A program made the position numbers and the translations under genes. A DNA stretch of 64,000 nt from an uncultured Prevotella sp. (GTDB taxonomy: Bacteria; Bacteroidota; Bacteroidia; Bacteroidales; Bacteroidaceae), in contig OMXO01000001.1 of the NCBI GenBank assembly GCA_900315035.1, forward strand, positions 33,425-97,424, written 5' to 3'. Positions 42,785-51,594 of this stretch are shown one piece after another (position 1 is the first letter of the stretch; each line of letters opens with the position of its first letter). Below the pieces are notes generated by a model. The model ran no database searches. It worked only from the letters and a program-made list of their open reading frames with translations, and was not told where the DNA came from.

Positions 42785-43990
42785 TTATACGTTATCTTTT
42801 TGGATAAATGCTGTCAACGTTCGGAAGATAATCTTCATGTCCAGTACAAAATTGTAGGTCTGCCCGTAGGTGATATCCAACTGTTTCCGTTCTTCTGCGG
42901 ACATCATGCCGCCTTTACCACGCTCCTCGACTTGCCACAAACCTGTGAGACCTGCTGGAGCCATGAAACGGTCGATGCTGGAATCTACGGTGAGCTTCTC
43001 TGCCTCATAAAGAGGCAAGGGGCGATTGCCAACGATGGACATGTCGCCTTTCAGTATGTTAAAGAGCTGCGGGAGCTCGTCAATACTATATTTGCGGATG
43101 AACTTACCAACCTTCGTGATGCGGGGGTCATTTTCAATCTTGACAAATGCGTTGTTGTTCTCTTCTGCCTTTTCCTTATTGAAATCGGTTTCGGAGACCA
43201 CAAAGTCATCGCCTACGAGCATAACCTCATCGTCGCTGATCATCATATCGGACTCCATGCCTGTATCCATCATCATCATTTCTGCCTCATCGCCTAACGG
43301 TGCAGTAATGACGCGCGATTCTTCTTCCTTATCCTTTTCGGCATATTGGTTTCCTGCCTCTTTAGCAACTTCTTTCAAGCGCTGCTCGGCATCGGCATAC
43401 ATTGAACGGAACTTCAGGAAGTCGAATACGGTATAGTTCGTACCCACACGCTTGGACTTGAAGACAATCGGTCCTTTGCTCTCTAATCTGATAGCGATAG
43501 CTGTCAGGATAAAGACGGGAGAGAGGATGATAATGGCCAATAATGAGAATACGATGTCGAAGAGTCGTTTCCAGAGGGGTATCTTGAAACGCAAAATGCG
43601 ATGCTTAGATGGGGCATCATCGAAAAGCATCCCCTCGCGATCGGAAATGAACTGAATCTTCTTGTTGATCTCTGTGATGGAAGCCTGAGCGTCAATCGTA
43701 TCGTTGATACCGCATCTCTGGTACATCTTCCTGTCGTCCAAAGTTAATTTATGGGTCAGCAGGATGATATAGACGCTCCGGCATTTCTTCTTGATATAGG
43801 TGATGGCAGTAATGTCTTCGGTCTGGTCGCCTTGCTCAAAGAACATGATGAAATGCTCGTTATGAACATGGGGCGCACAAATCGAGGCCGCATCTCTGTA
43901 GTTGTCGGCGCACTGTACCAAACGACCCGGTATATACTTCAGTCGTTCAATACTCTCTTGATTCTTGCCTAAATAAATTACACCTATCAT
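42785..43990 (-). CDS. Initiating sugar phosphotransferase (WcaJ/CpsE-like) with N-terminal pseudo-receiver
   Basis: A 401-residue inner-membrane protein. The C-terminal bacterial sugar transferase domain is clear: PLWKRLFDIVFSLLAIIIL membrane helix, KSKRVGTNYTVFDFLKFRSM, DPRITKVGKFIRKYSIDELPQL, NILKGDMSIVGNRP and GLTGLWQVEERG. It transfers a sugar-1-phosphate to undecaprenyl phosphate. Unusually, the N-terminal ~120 residues are not membrane helices but look like a receiver fold without the acidic triad. An acidic, Met-rich insertion of roughly 50 residues (EAEMMMMDTGMESDMM) splits the catalytic domain. Start chosen at ATG 43990, 22 bases after the receiver gene. Confidence 0.88.
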   Translation of the reverse strand: MIGVIYLGKNQESIERLKYIPGRLVQCADNYRDAASICAPHVHNEHFIMFFEQGDQTEDITAITYIKKKCRSVYIILLTHKLTLDDRKMYQRCGINDTIDAQASITEINKKIQFISDREGMLFDDAPSKHRILRFKIPLWKRLFDIVFSLLAIIILSPVFILTAIAIRLESKGPIVFKSKRVGTNYTVFDFLKFRSMYADAEQRLKEVAKEAGNQYAEKDKEEESRVITAPLGDEAEMMMMDTGMESDMMISDDEVMLVGDDFVVSETDFNKEKAEENNNAFVKIENDPRITKVGKFIRKYSIDELPQLFNILKGDMSIVGNRPLPLYEAEKLTVDSSIDRFMAPAGLTGLWQVEERGKGGMMSAEERKQLDITYGQTYNFVLDMKIIFRTLTAFIQKDNV

Positions 43991-44011
43991 ATATATACTA
44001 ACCAAACCTCA

Positions 44012-44377
44012 TCAAGGAATAATCTTCTTGACGCGGATCTTTAGTTCCATAGGGTTAAAGGGTTTCACAATATAGTCCTCCGCACCAATCTCCAGCAGTC
44101 GGATACGCTCACTGGTAGAGTCCTCGCTGGAAAGCATAATCACAGGGATGTGCTGGAAGAGTTCATTCTGCTTGATCCATTCCAAAAAGTCGTCTCCTCT
44201 CATGCCTGGCATGCGGATATCTGAGATAATCAGGTCTGGTGTGTTGCCGGCCTGAAGCCACTTTACACCCTGCAAACCATCAGGCAACCATTGTACGTCA
44301 TAGTCGCTCATCAGATAGATGGAGAGAACCTTTGCAATGGTCTCTTTGTCGTCAAGTATTAGTATTTTCTTCTTCAT
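44012..44377 (-). CDS. Stand-alone response-regulator receiver protein
   Basis: A 121-residue single-domain receiver. The acidic pair is Asp9-Asp10 (ILILDDKE), the phosphoacceptor Asp53 is in IISDIRMPG, the switch Ser83 in VIMLSSED, and the conserved Lys105 in IVKPF. There is no output domain. It is the first gene of the exopolysaccharide operon, directly before the sugar transferase that carries a receiver-like domain, so it may control synthesis by protein contact rather than transcription. No histidine kinase gene is nearby. Confidence 0.92.
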   Translation of the reverse strand: MKKKILILDDKETIAKVLSIYLMSDYDVQWLPDGLQGVKWLQAGNTPDLIISDIRMPGMRGDDFLEWIKQNELFQHIPVIMLSSEDSTSERIRLLEIGAEDYIVKPFNPMELKIRVKKIIP

Positions 44378-44418
44378 ATATGAATTTATTTTTCGATTCT
44401 AATTGCGCATTTTCGTTG

Positions 44419-44426
44419 CAAAGGTA
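44419..44426 (-). promoter_or_regulatory. -7 element of the exopolysaccharide operon
   Basis: TACCTTTG on the minus strand, exact consensus, next to a long A/T run. The nearest TTTG upstream (44449-44452) is 22 bases away. It probably drives the twelve genes from 44377 down to 30617, since no other strong promoter was seen between them. Confidence 0.55.
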
Positions 44427-44487
44427 AAAAAAAAAAATTAATTGAACACAAAATATGGTAAAAAAATCCTTTTTTTTCTCAAATTTA

Positions 44488-44518
44488 TTGCTCGCATCAA
44501 AAAAAATAGGGAATTTTG
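44488..44518 (+). promoter_or_regulatory. Probable promoter of xylB
   Basis: TTG (44488-44490), 20 bases, GAATTTTG (44511-44518), one mismatch to TAnnTTTG, 41 bases before the ATG. Confidence 0.4.
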
Positions 44519-44559
44519 CATATAAAGCGTAATATAAATAACTCATTATTCATTATAAT

Positions 44560-46050
44560 ATGGCAAACAGATATCTTTTAGGTTTTGATGTCGGTAGCTC
44601 TTCAGTGAAGGCATCTCTTGTTAACGCCGATAACGGCAAGTGTGTGGCATCAGCTTTCTATCCTGAGAAAGAAGCTCCAATCATGGCTGTGAAGTCAGGA
44701 TGGGCTGAGCAGGATCCTCAGATGTGGTGGGACAATGCGAAGCTGAGTCTGAAGAAAATTATGTCTGATGCTGGCGCTACAGCAGAGGAAATCAAGGCAA
44801 TCGGTATCTCTTATCAGATGCACGGACTGGTCTGTGTCGATAAAAATCTGAAGGCGCTTCGTCCTGCGATTATCTGGTGTGACTCTCGTGCAGTACCTTA
44901 TGGCGAGAAGGCATTCAAGGAGCTTGGCGCTGACCAGTGTCTGAGTCACCTTCTGAACTCTCCTGGTAACTTTACGGCTGCCAAGTTGGCTTGGGTGAAG
45001 GAGAACGAGCCAGAACTCTATAGTAATATATATAAGGTGATGCTGCCTGGTGATTATATTGCCATGCGACTCAGCGGAACGGTGAATACGACCGTCAGCG
45101 GACTTTCTGAAGGTATGTTCTGGGACTTCAAGAATAATCAGGTGGCAGACTTCCTGATGAAATACTATGGCTTCGACAGTTCGCTGATTGCAGATATTGT
45201 TCCTACTTTTGCAGAACAGAGTGTGGTAAGTGCTGAGGCTGCTGCAGAGATGGGACTCAAGGCCGGCACGCCGATTACCTATCGTGGTGGTGACCAGCCT
45301 AACAATGCCCTCTCTCTCAATGTGATGAATCCTGGAGAGATTGCCGCTACTGGTGGTACATCAGGCGTTGTCTATGGTGTGCTGGGTGAGGTCAATTATG
45401 ACAAACAGAGTCGTGTAAATACTTTTGCCCATGTGAACCATACTGCAGACCAGACCCGTCTGGGTGTGCTGCTCTGTATCAATGGTACTGGTATTCTGAA
45501 TGCATGGACGCATCGTAATATCACACCTGATGTGGGCTATGCCGAGATGAACGATTTGGCTGCAACTGTGCCCATCGGCAGTGAGGGCGTGACCATCATC
45601 CCGTTTGGAAATGGTGCAGAACGCGTGCTCGAGAATAAGGAGATCGGATGCTCTATCAATGGACTGAACTTCAACAAGCACAATAAGGCTCATCTGGTGC
45701 GTGCTGCCCAGGAGGGTATCGTGTTCTCTTTCTGCTATGGTATGGAAATCATGCAGCAGATGGGTATGGAAATCAAGAAGATACATGCCGGCAAGGCCAA
45801 TATGTTCCTGAGCCCGTTGTTCCGTGATACTTTGGCTGGCGTGAGCGGTGCCACCATCGAACTCTATGACACAGACGGTTCCGTAGGTGCAGCCAAGGGT
45901 GCTGGTATCGGTGCTGGTATCTACAAGGATAACAACGAGGCGTTTGCTACGCTTGACAAACTTCAGGTGATAGAGCCGAAGGTTGCCGATCGTGAAGCTT
46001 ATGCTGAGGCTTATGCCCGCTGGAAAGAAACACTGAAAGCAAAGATCTAA
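44560..46050 (+). CDS. xylB: Xylulokinase, FGGY family
   Basis: A 496-residue cytoplasmic sugar kinase that phosphorylates D-xylulose to xylulose 5-phosphate. The FGGY fold is clear: phosphate-binding LLGFDVGSSSVKASLV, the sugar-site YQMHGLVCVD and W-C-D-S-R, GGDQPNNALSLN with the catalytic Asp, and the second-half nucleotide site GGTSGVVYG. Length matches the family. No xylose isomerase gene is nearby, so the gene is separate from a full xylose operon. It ends in a strong terminator hairpin and is unrelated to the polysaccharide operon that diverges from it. Confidence 0.9.
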   Translation: MANRYLLGFDVGSSSVKASLVNADNGKCVASAFYPEKEAPIMAVKSGWAEQDPQMWWDNAKLSLKKIMSDAGATAEEIKAIGISYQMHGLVCVDKNLKALRPAIIWCDSRAVPYGEKAFKELGADQCLSHLLNSPGNFTAAKLAWVKENEPELYSNIYKVMLPGDYIAMRLSGTVNTTVSGLSEGMFWDFKNNQVADFLMKYYGFDSSLIADIVPTFAEQSVVSAEAAAEMGLKAGTPITYRGGDQPNNALSLNVMNPGEIAATGGTSGVVYGVLGEVNYDKQSRVNTFAHVNHTADQTRLGVLLCINGTGILNAWTHRNITPDVGYAEMNDLAATVPIGSEGVTIIPFGNGAERVLENKEIGCSINGLNFNKHNKAHLVRAAQEGIVFSFCYGMEIMQQMGMEIKKIHAGKANMFLSPLFRDTLAGVSGATIELYDTDGSVGAAKGAGIGAGIYKDNNEAFATLDKLQVIEPKVADREAYAEAYARWKETLKAKI

Positions 46051-46086
46051 TCAAGAAAGCCCGCCAATTGGCGGGCTTCTTTGATT
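46051..46086. terminator. Bidirectional rho-independent terminator
   Basis: Perfect stem AAGCCCGCC, loop AATT, GGCGGGCTT (46057-46078), with short A and T runs outside. It lies between the convergent ends of xylB and the GDP-fucose operon. Confidence 0.85.
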
Positions 46087-46104
46087 ATTGAATGTAATTC
46101 TGTC

Positions 46105-47277
46105 TTACTTCAGAGAATCCTGATACCATTCAAAAAGTTTCTGAACACCATCCTCTATCTCGACTTGATGCGTCCATCCGAGTGAGTGCAACTTAGATAC
46201 ATCAATCAACTTACGCATGGTGCCATCGGGCTTAGACGTGTCGAACTCTACGGTACCCTCAAAGCCTACAGCCTTGACAACAAGTTCTGAAAGTTCGCGA
46301 ATCGTCAGTTCCTTACCCGTGCCGACATTGATGTGACAGTTGCGGATCTCGCCCAATTTGGGAATCGCTCCACCGCGACCTGCAGAGTGGTTCCTGTCAA
46401 CGGCACCATCGGTTGAGGCTCCGAAATGGACAGATGAATACTTTTCGATACCGATGATATCCGAGAAATCTACGTTTAACAGCACGTGAACAGAAGCGTC
46501 GGCCATATCCTCGCTCCAAAGGAATTCGCGGAGTGGGGTGCCTGTGCCCCAAAGTACCACCTTATTATTATAGATACCGTATTTTGCCAAAACATTGAGA
46601 ATGTCCTCATGAGTGGCAGAGCCGGTAATTCCCTCTACTGGGCGCTTGTTCATATCGTTCTGAATAGCTGTCCAGTTCTCATCGTGGATGAGTTTGGCCA
46701 GATAGATCTTGCGCATCATGGCGGGCATCACATGGGAGTTCTCCAGATGGAAATTGTCGTTAGGACCATAGAGGTTTGTGGGCATGACGGCAATATAGTT
46801 GGTGCCATACTGCAGGTTATAGCTCTCGCACATCTTCAGTCCGGCAATCTTCGCAATGGCGTACTCCTCATTGGTGTATTCCAGAGGCGATGTCAGCAGA
46901 CAATCTTCCTTCATCGGCTGTGGTGCGTTTTTGGGATAGATGCAGGTGCTGCCCAAGAAGAGCAGTTTCTTGACGCCGTGGGCGTATGCCTCGGAAATCA
47001 CATTGCACTGTATCTTCATATTCATCATGATGAAGTCGGCGCGATAGAGTGAGTTGGCCATGATTCCTCCCACAAAGGCTGCTGCGAGAACGACTGCATC
47101 GGGGCGCTCCTCGTCGAAGAACTTCTTGACGGCCACCTGATCAGTGAGGTCAAGTTCCTTGTGACTGCGCCCTATGAGGTTTGTATAGCCACGCTGAAGG
47201 AGGTTATTCCAAATAGCGGAACCCACAAGTCCGTGGTGTCCCGCTACATATATCTTGCTGTTTTTGTCTAAACTCAT
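46105..47277 (-). CDS. fcl: GDP-L-fucose synthase
   Basis: A 390-residue SDR-superfamily epimerase/reductase that converts GDP-4-keto-6-deoxy-D-mannose to GDP-L-fucose. The NADP site is VAGHHGLVGSAIW, the catalytic Tyr-x-x-x-Lys is in EEYAIAKIAGLK, and LGSTCIYPKNAPQPM carries the catalytic Cys/Ser region. An insertion of ~60 residues (NDMNKRPVEGITGSATHED) makes it longer than the E. coli enzyme, as is usual in Bacteroidetes. It is the last gene of a manC-gmd-fcl operon, four bases after gmd. Confidence 0.93.
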   Translation of the reverse strand: MSLDKNSKIYVAGHHGLVGSAIWNNLLQRGYTNLIGRSHKELDLTDQVAVKKFFDEERPDAVVLAAAFVGGIMANSLYRADFIMMNMKIQCNVISEAYAHGVKKLLFLGSTCIYPKNAPQPMKEDCLLTSPLEYTNEEYAIAKIAGLKMCESYNLQYGTNYIAVMPTNLYGPNDNFHLENSHVMPAMMRKIYLAKLIHDENWTAIQNDMNKRPVEGITGSATHEDILNVLAKYGIYNNKVVLWGTGTPLREFLWSEDMADASVHVLLNVDFSDIIGIEKYSSVHFGASTDGAVDRNHSAGRGGAIPKLGEIRNCHINVGTGKELTIRELSELVVKAVGFEGTVEFDTSKPDGTMRKLIDVSKLHSLGWTHQVEIEDGVQKLFEWYQDSLK

Positions 47278-47281
47278 TCTT

Positions 47282-48367
47282 TTACTCCTCCATCTGAGCT
47301 TTGATAAACAACTTCTTGACGAACTTCATGTCGTGCTGAACCATGATCTTGACAAGTTCGGGGAAAGAGGTCTTCTGAGGATTCCATCCGAGCTTGGCCT
47401 TGGCTTTGGCGGGATTACCCAACAACTGGTCAACTTCTGCTGGACGGAAATACTTCGGATCTACCTCTACGAGAACCTTACCCGTTGCCTTGTCATAACC
47501 TTTCTCATCAACACCATCGCCTTTCCATTCCAGCTCGATACCCACTTCCTTGAAGGCGAGGGTTGCAAACTCACGAACCGTATGATACTCGCCGGTTGCA
47601 ATCACGAAGTCATCGGGCTCCGGCTGCTGGAGAATGAGCCACATGCACTCGATATAGTCCTTGGCGTAGCCCCAGTCACGCAGAGAGTTCAGGTTTCCGA
47701 GATAGAGTTTGTCCTGATATCCCTGTGCAATACGGGCTGCAGCAAGGGTGATCTTACGGGTTACGAAGTTCTCGCCTCGGCGCTCACTCTCATGATTGAA
47801 GAGAATACCGTTGCAGCAGAACATGTTGTACGACTCACGATAGTTCTTCATGATCCAGAAACCATAAAGCTTGGCTACTGAGTATGGTGAACGGGGATAG
47901 AACGGTGTTGTCTCGCTCTGAGGCACTTCCTGTACTTTTCCGTAAAGTTCTGAGGTTGAGGCCTGATAGATGCGGCACGTCTTCTCAAGACCGCAGATGC
48001 GGACGGCCTCCAATAAGCGCAGAACACCAGTGGCATCGACGTCTGCTGTGTATTCTGGCACGTCGAACGACACTTTGACATGACTCTGTGCTGCCAGATT
48101 ATAGATCTCGGTAGGCTTGGTCTCGCCAATAATACGGATGAGGGATGATGAGTCGGTCATGTCTGCCCAGTGCAGATTAACCAGACGAGCTTTTTTCATA
48201 TCGCGTACCCATTCATCGAGATAGAGGTGCTCGATACGACCCGTATTAAATGATGAGGAACGGCGCAGGAGGCCATGAACCTCATATCCTTTTTCAATCA
48301 AAAATTCTGCCAGGTATGAACCGTCCTGTCCGGTGATACCTGTGATAAGAGCAACTTTTTTATCCAT
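47282..48367 (-). CDS. gmd: GDP-mannose 4,6-dehydratase
   Basis: A 361-residue extended [21 protein letters not shown] is the NADP-binding loop, [12 protein letters not shown] and [13 protein letters not shown] give the Ser/Thr, Glu and Tyr-x-x-x-Lys of the active site, and [15 protein letters not shown] is the typical GMD signature. It converts GDP-D-mannose to GDP-4-keto-6-deoxymannose. Between manC and fcl, it forms the complete GDP-L-fucose route from mannose 1-phosphate. Confidence 0.95.
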   Translation of the reverse strand: MDKKVALITGITGQDGSYLAEFLIEKGYEVHGLLRRSSSFNTGRIEHLYLDEWVRDMKKARLVNLHWADMTDSSSLIRIIGETKPTEIYNLAAQSHVKVSFDVPEYTADVDATGVLRLLEAVRICGLEKTCRIYQASTSELYGKVQEVPQSETTPFYPRSPYSVAKLYGFWIMKNYRESYNMFCCNGILFNHESERRGENFVTRKITLAAARIAQGYQDKLYLGNLNSLRDWGYAKDYIECMWLILQQPEPDDFVIATGEYHTVREFATLAFKEVGIELEWKGDGVDEKGYDKATGKVLVEVDPKYFRPAEVDQLLGNPAKAKAKLGWNPQKTSFPELVKIMVQHDMKFVKKLFIKAQMEE

Positions 48368-48381
48368 ATATTATAATAATG

Positions 48382-49449
48382 TTATCCGTTTCCTGAAAAA
48401 TTCTTGATACGCTGTTCTTCCGACAGCTTGCAGATGAGCAGGGTGTCGTTGTTCTCAGCGATGATATAGCCGTCGAGCCCCTGAACCACCACTTTCTTTT
48501 CCTGAGTGGTATGTACGATACAATTGTGACTTTCAAACAGGTTGATGTCCTGACCGATGCTCACGTTGCCATAGAGATCCTTCTTGCTCTGTTCATGGAG
48601 AGAACCCCATGTGCCCAGATCGCTCCAGCCGAAATCAGCAGGACAGACGAAAATCTCCTCGGCTTTTTCCATGATGGCATAGTCAACAGAAATGTTCTCA
48701 CATTCTGGGAACAGACGGTCGATCTCTTCTTGTTCCTTCTCTGTGCCATAGACGGGATTCAGTGATTCGAAAAGCTTTGCCATGGAAGGCTGATAGACCC
48801 GGAAGGCATTGACGATGGTGCTGACATTCCAGATAAAGATGCCGGCATTCCAGAAATAATAGTTCTTCTTGATATATTCCTTGGCTGTGGCAAGGTCAGG
48901 CTTCTCCCTGAAAGAATCCACTCTGAAAATCTCTTTGTTGCGCAGTGAACTGGTACTGAGATCGGCCTGGATATAACCGTAGCCTGTCTCCGGACGGTTG
49001 GGCTTCATGCCTAAGGTTACGATGGAGTCTGTCTCGCTCGTGAAGACCATGCACTCTTTGACTACCCGTTGGAACTCGGCCTTGTCAACCACAATATGGT
49101 CACTGGGCGTCACAACGATGTTGGCCTTGGGATCCTTCGACTTGATGCGCCAACTGACGTAAGCAATGCAAGGAGCTGTGTTGCGACGGCAAGGTTCGCA
49201 CAGAATGTTCCCCCCGGGAATGTCGGGCAACTGTTCCTTCACGATGGAAGCATATTTCTGATTAGTTACCACCCAAATATTATCTGGCTTTACCAGATTG
49301 CCAAATCTCTCAACTGTTAATTGGAGCAAAGTCTTACCAGTTCCCAATACGTCGATAAACTGTTTGGGCTTGTCTGTCGTGCTCATAGGCCAGAATCGGC
49401 TGCCAACGCCGCCGGCCATGATTACTAAATGATTGCTTGTCCTTGCCAT
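48382..49449 (-). CDS. manC: Mannose-1-phosphate guanylyltransferase
   Basis: A 355-residue nucleotidyltransferase that makes GDP-mannose. The pyrophosphorylase loop is MAGGVGSRFWPMSTTDKPKQF, with the signature Arg and Lys. FREKPDLATAKEYI is the sugar-binding segment. It lacks the C-terminal phosphomannose isomerase domain of bifunctional ManC. First gene of the operon, 14 bases before gmd. Confidence 0.94.
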   Translation of the reverse strand: MARTSNHLVIMAGGVGSRFWPMSTTDKPKQFIDVLGTGKTLLQLTVERFGNLVKPDNIWVVTNQKYASIVKEQLPDIPGGNILCEPCRRNTAPCIAYVSWRIKSKDPKANIVVTPSDHIVVDKAEFQRVVKECMVFTSETDSIVTLGMKPNRPETGYGYIQADLSTSSLRNKEIFRVDSFREKPDLATAKEYIKKNYYFWNAGIFIWNVSTIVNAFRVYQPSMAKLFESLNPVYGTEKEQEEIDRLFPECENISVDYAIMEKAEEIFVCPADFGWSDLGTWGSLHEQSKKDLYGNVSIGQDINLFESHNCIVHTTQEKKVVVQGLDGYIIAENNDTLLICKLSEEQRIKNFSGNG

Positions 49450-49473
49450 ACCTGATCAATTGGTTATAATTTG

Positions 49474-49481
49474 CAAAGATA
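49474..49481 (-). promoter_or_regulatory. -7 element of the manC-gmd-fcl operon
   Basis: TATCTTTG on the minus strand, exact consensus, 24 bases before the manC ATG. The upstream region is very AT-rich without an obvious TTTG at the right distance. Confidence 0.6.
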
Positions 49482-49537
49482 CACATTATTTATAAAATAA
49501 AAGAATTTTTTAGAGAAAATTCTCATTTCGGGTGTGA

Positions 49538-50167
49538 TTATCCTTGTTTTTTCTTCAGTCGTGACTTCACAACAAAGTAGATGACGGCCAGAATCAGCAG
49601 TCCTAAGATGGCTATCTTGATATATTCTGCATATTCGCTGATCTTGTCGTTGAGCTGATCTTCGGGAACGATGGCGTGGAGATACCAGCCCATAGCGGCC
49701 AAGACGCTGTGCCAGCCTCCGGCACCGATGGTGGTAAACAGAATAAACTTACCATAGTGCATGCGAGCCAGACCGGCAGGGATGGATATCAGGTGACGGA
49801 TGACGGGGACAAAACGACCGGTAAGGGTCGCTGCAACACCATGCTCGTCAAAATATTTCTCACTTCTTTCGACCTTCTCCTGATTCAACAGGCACATCTT
49901 ACCCCACTTGCTGTTGGCGAACTTATAGATGACGGGTCTGCCTACGTAGAGCGCTACGAAATAGTTGATGCTGGCACCGATGTCTGCGCCGAGTGTCGCA
50001 TAGAAAATGACCAGGAATACGTTCAGTGAACCGCTGGCTGCATGATAGGCGGCAGGGGTGACAACGAATTCTGAAGGTACTGGCACAACAGTGCTTTCGA
50101 GCAACATCAGAACAAAGATGGTGGGATACCAGCCAAGGCTGTTCAAGATATTTGTAATGAAATTCAT
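49538..50167 (-). CDS. DedA-family membrane protein (VTT domain)
   Basis: A 209-residue inner-membrane protein. The SNARE-associated/VTT core is visible: YPTIFVLMLLESTVVPVPSEFV, GADIGASINYFVALYVGRPVI, and the conserved TGRFVPVIRHLISIPAGLARM. DedA proteins help recycle polyprenyl or phospholipid carriers and keep membrane potential; recent work links some to undecaprenyl phosphate translocation. It is last in the glnS-TPR-DedA operon, overlapping the TPR stop by four bases. Confidence 0.9.
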   Translation of the reverse strand: MNFITNILNSLGWYPTIFVLMLLESTVVPVPSEFVVTPAAYHAASGSLNVFLVIFYATLGADIGASINYFVALYVGRPVIYKFANSKWGKMCLLNQEKVERSEKYFDEHGVAATLTGRFVPVIRHLISIPAGLARMHYGKFILFTTIGAGGWHSVLAAMGWYLHAIVPEDQLNDKISEYAEYIKIAILGLLILAVIYFVVKSRLKKKQG

Positions 50168-51594
50168 GTGGATTCCTTATTTGTTTGATTTGATATATAT
50201 GCGATGTATTCTTCTGGTAGTGTCCCTTCGGGGAACAGACCGCCGAGAACGGTTCTCGCCTCTTTGGGATTACGTTTGACGGCTTGGTCGAGATAATAGA
50301 GAAACTCGTCGTGTTTTTTCAAGTCCAGACAACAGAGAGCCATGTAGGAATAACCGTCGTTCCAGTCGCTGGAGATAGTCATGAAAAACTTCTTAAAGAG
50401 GGTGTAGCACGTGTGGAGGTACTGGTTGTCGTAAAGCGAGACGATAACCCTTAGCATAGTCTTCGGTGAGTTGTCCGACAACTTGAGGGCTTTCTTGAAG
50501 GCGAGCTCTGCTTCTTTCGGTTGGTTGTTCGATAGCAGGATATGTCCGCGAATAACCTCCATGTTCACATAGTCGCAGTCGAGCTGTTCTGCCTTGTCTA
50601 TATAATACAGCGCCTGGTCGAGTTTGTGGAGATCACCATAGGCAAAGGCCAGTTCTTGATAGATGTCTGTGAGAATCTGAGGACTTGCGGCTACTGCTGC
50701 CTGTTCGGCTTTCTCTAAAATCGGTACGGCCTCTTCCGTACGACCCAGATTGAGAAGACAGGAACCTTGGTGCATATAACCGAAGTAGTCGTCTTCCATG
50801 ATGTCGGAGTATCTGCGGTAATAGGTAAGCGCTGATTCGTAGTTGTTGAGGCTGAAGAGTCCGTTTGCCTTCGCCAGAATGCTTTCTGCATCATGCGGGT
50901 CGATGGCGATGGCATATTCACTGCTGGTGATGGAGGCATTGTAGTCTTCGCTCATAAACTGCGCATTGGCCAGCGCGTTCCAATAGCGGGCGGAGTAGGG
51001 GTTGTGGTCTATCAGTTCGTTGAAGATACGTTCACTGTCCTTGTATTTGCCAAGTCCGAAGAGCGTGTGGCCCACCAGTTCCTTGAAGTCGTCGGAATCA
51101 TCGCCTTGTGAACGGGCGATCCATTCGAAGGCTATGTCGTGGATGTTGTAGTCGGAAAAGACATTGGCGACATCATAGACATAGTCCGTCAGCTCGTCAG
51201 GCATGATTTCGTCCATCTTCTGTCTGAAGTAGTCATTGGCTTCATCGACCTTCCCTTGGGAGATCATGATCTCTCCCTTGAGATAGACGGCCTCCTGACT
51301 GTCAACGGCCTCGATGCGGCTGGCATAGTCCTCAGCATCTTCGTAATCGCCTCGCGACAGTGCCTCACGGGCTTTGTACAACAAGGGCCCTACGGCTTCC
51401 GGATTGTAGGTCAACGCCAGTTCGATGGCCTCATTGGCTTCTTCGTCGCGTCCGTTATAGTGGTAATAATCGGCAATGTCAGCCAAGTCATCAGCATCCA
51501 TATAGATGGCGTGCTCTGACTTGACTGACGTTTCGTATTTGTTCAGGATGTTCTGAAATTCCTTACTTTCGAAATATGCCGTGTCGTCTGTCAT
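50164..51594 (-). CDS. Tetratricopeptide-repeat protein
   Basis: A 476-residue cytoplasmic protein without a signal peptide. About ten TPR-like units are seen, for example ADYYHYNGRDEEANEAIELALTYNP, ALANAQFMSEDYNASITSSEYAIAIDP and GHILLSNNQPKEAELAFKKALKL. It is strongly acidic at the N-terminus. Such repeats bind partner proteins; no catalytic domain is present. Its ATG directly follows the glnS stop, and its own stop overlaps dedA, so the three are cotranscribed. Confidence 0.88.
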   Translation of the reverse strand: MTDDTAYFESKEFQNILNKYETSVKSEHAIYMDADDLADIADYYHYNGRDEEANEAIELALTYNPEAVGPLLYKAREALSRGDYEDAEDYASRIEAVDSQEAVYLKGEIMISQGKVDEANDYFRQKMDEIMPDELTDYVYDVANVFSDYNIHDIAFEWIARSQGDDSDDFKELVGHTLFGLGKYKDSERIFNELIDHNPYSARYWNALANAQFMSEDYNASITSSEYAIAIDPHDAESILAKANGLFSLNNYESALTYYRRYSDIMEDDYFGYMHQGSCLLNLGRTEEAVPILEKAEQAAVAASPQILTDIYQELAFAYGDLHKLDQALYYIDKAEQLDCDYVNMEVIRGHILLSNNQPKEAELAFKKALKLSDNSPKTMLRVIVSLYDNQYLHTCYTLFKKFFMTISSDWNDGYSYMALCCLDLKKHDEFLYYLDQAVKRNPKEARTVLGGLFPEGTLPEEYIAYISNQTNKEST

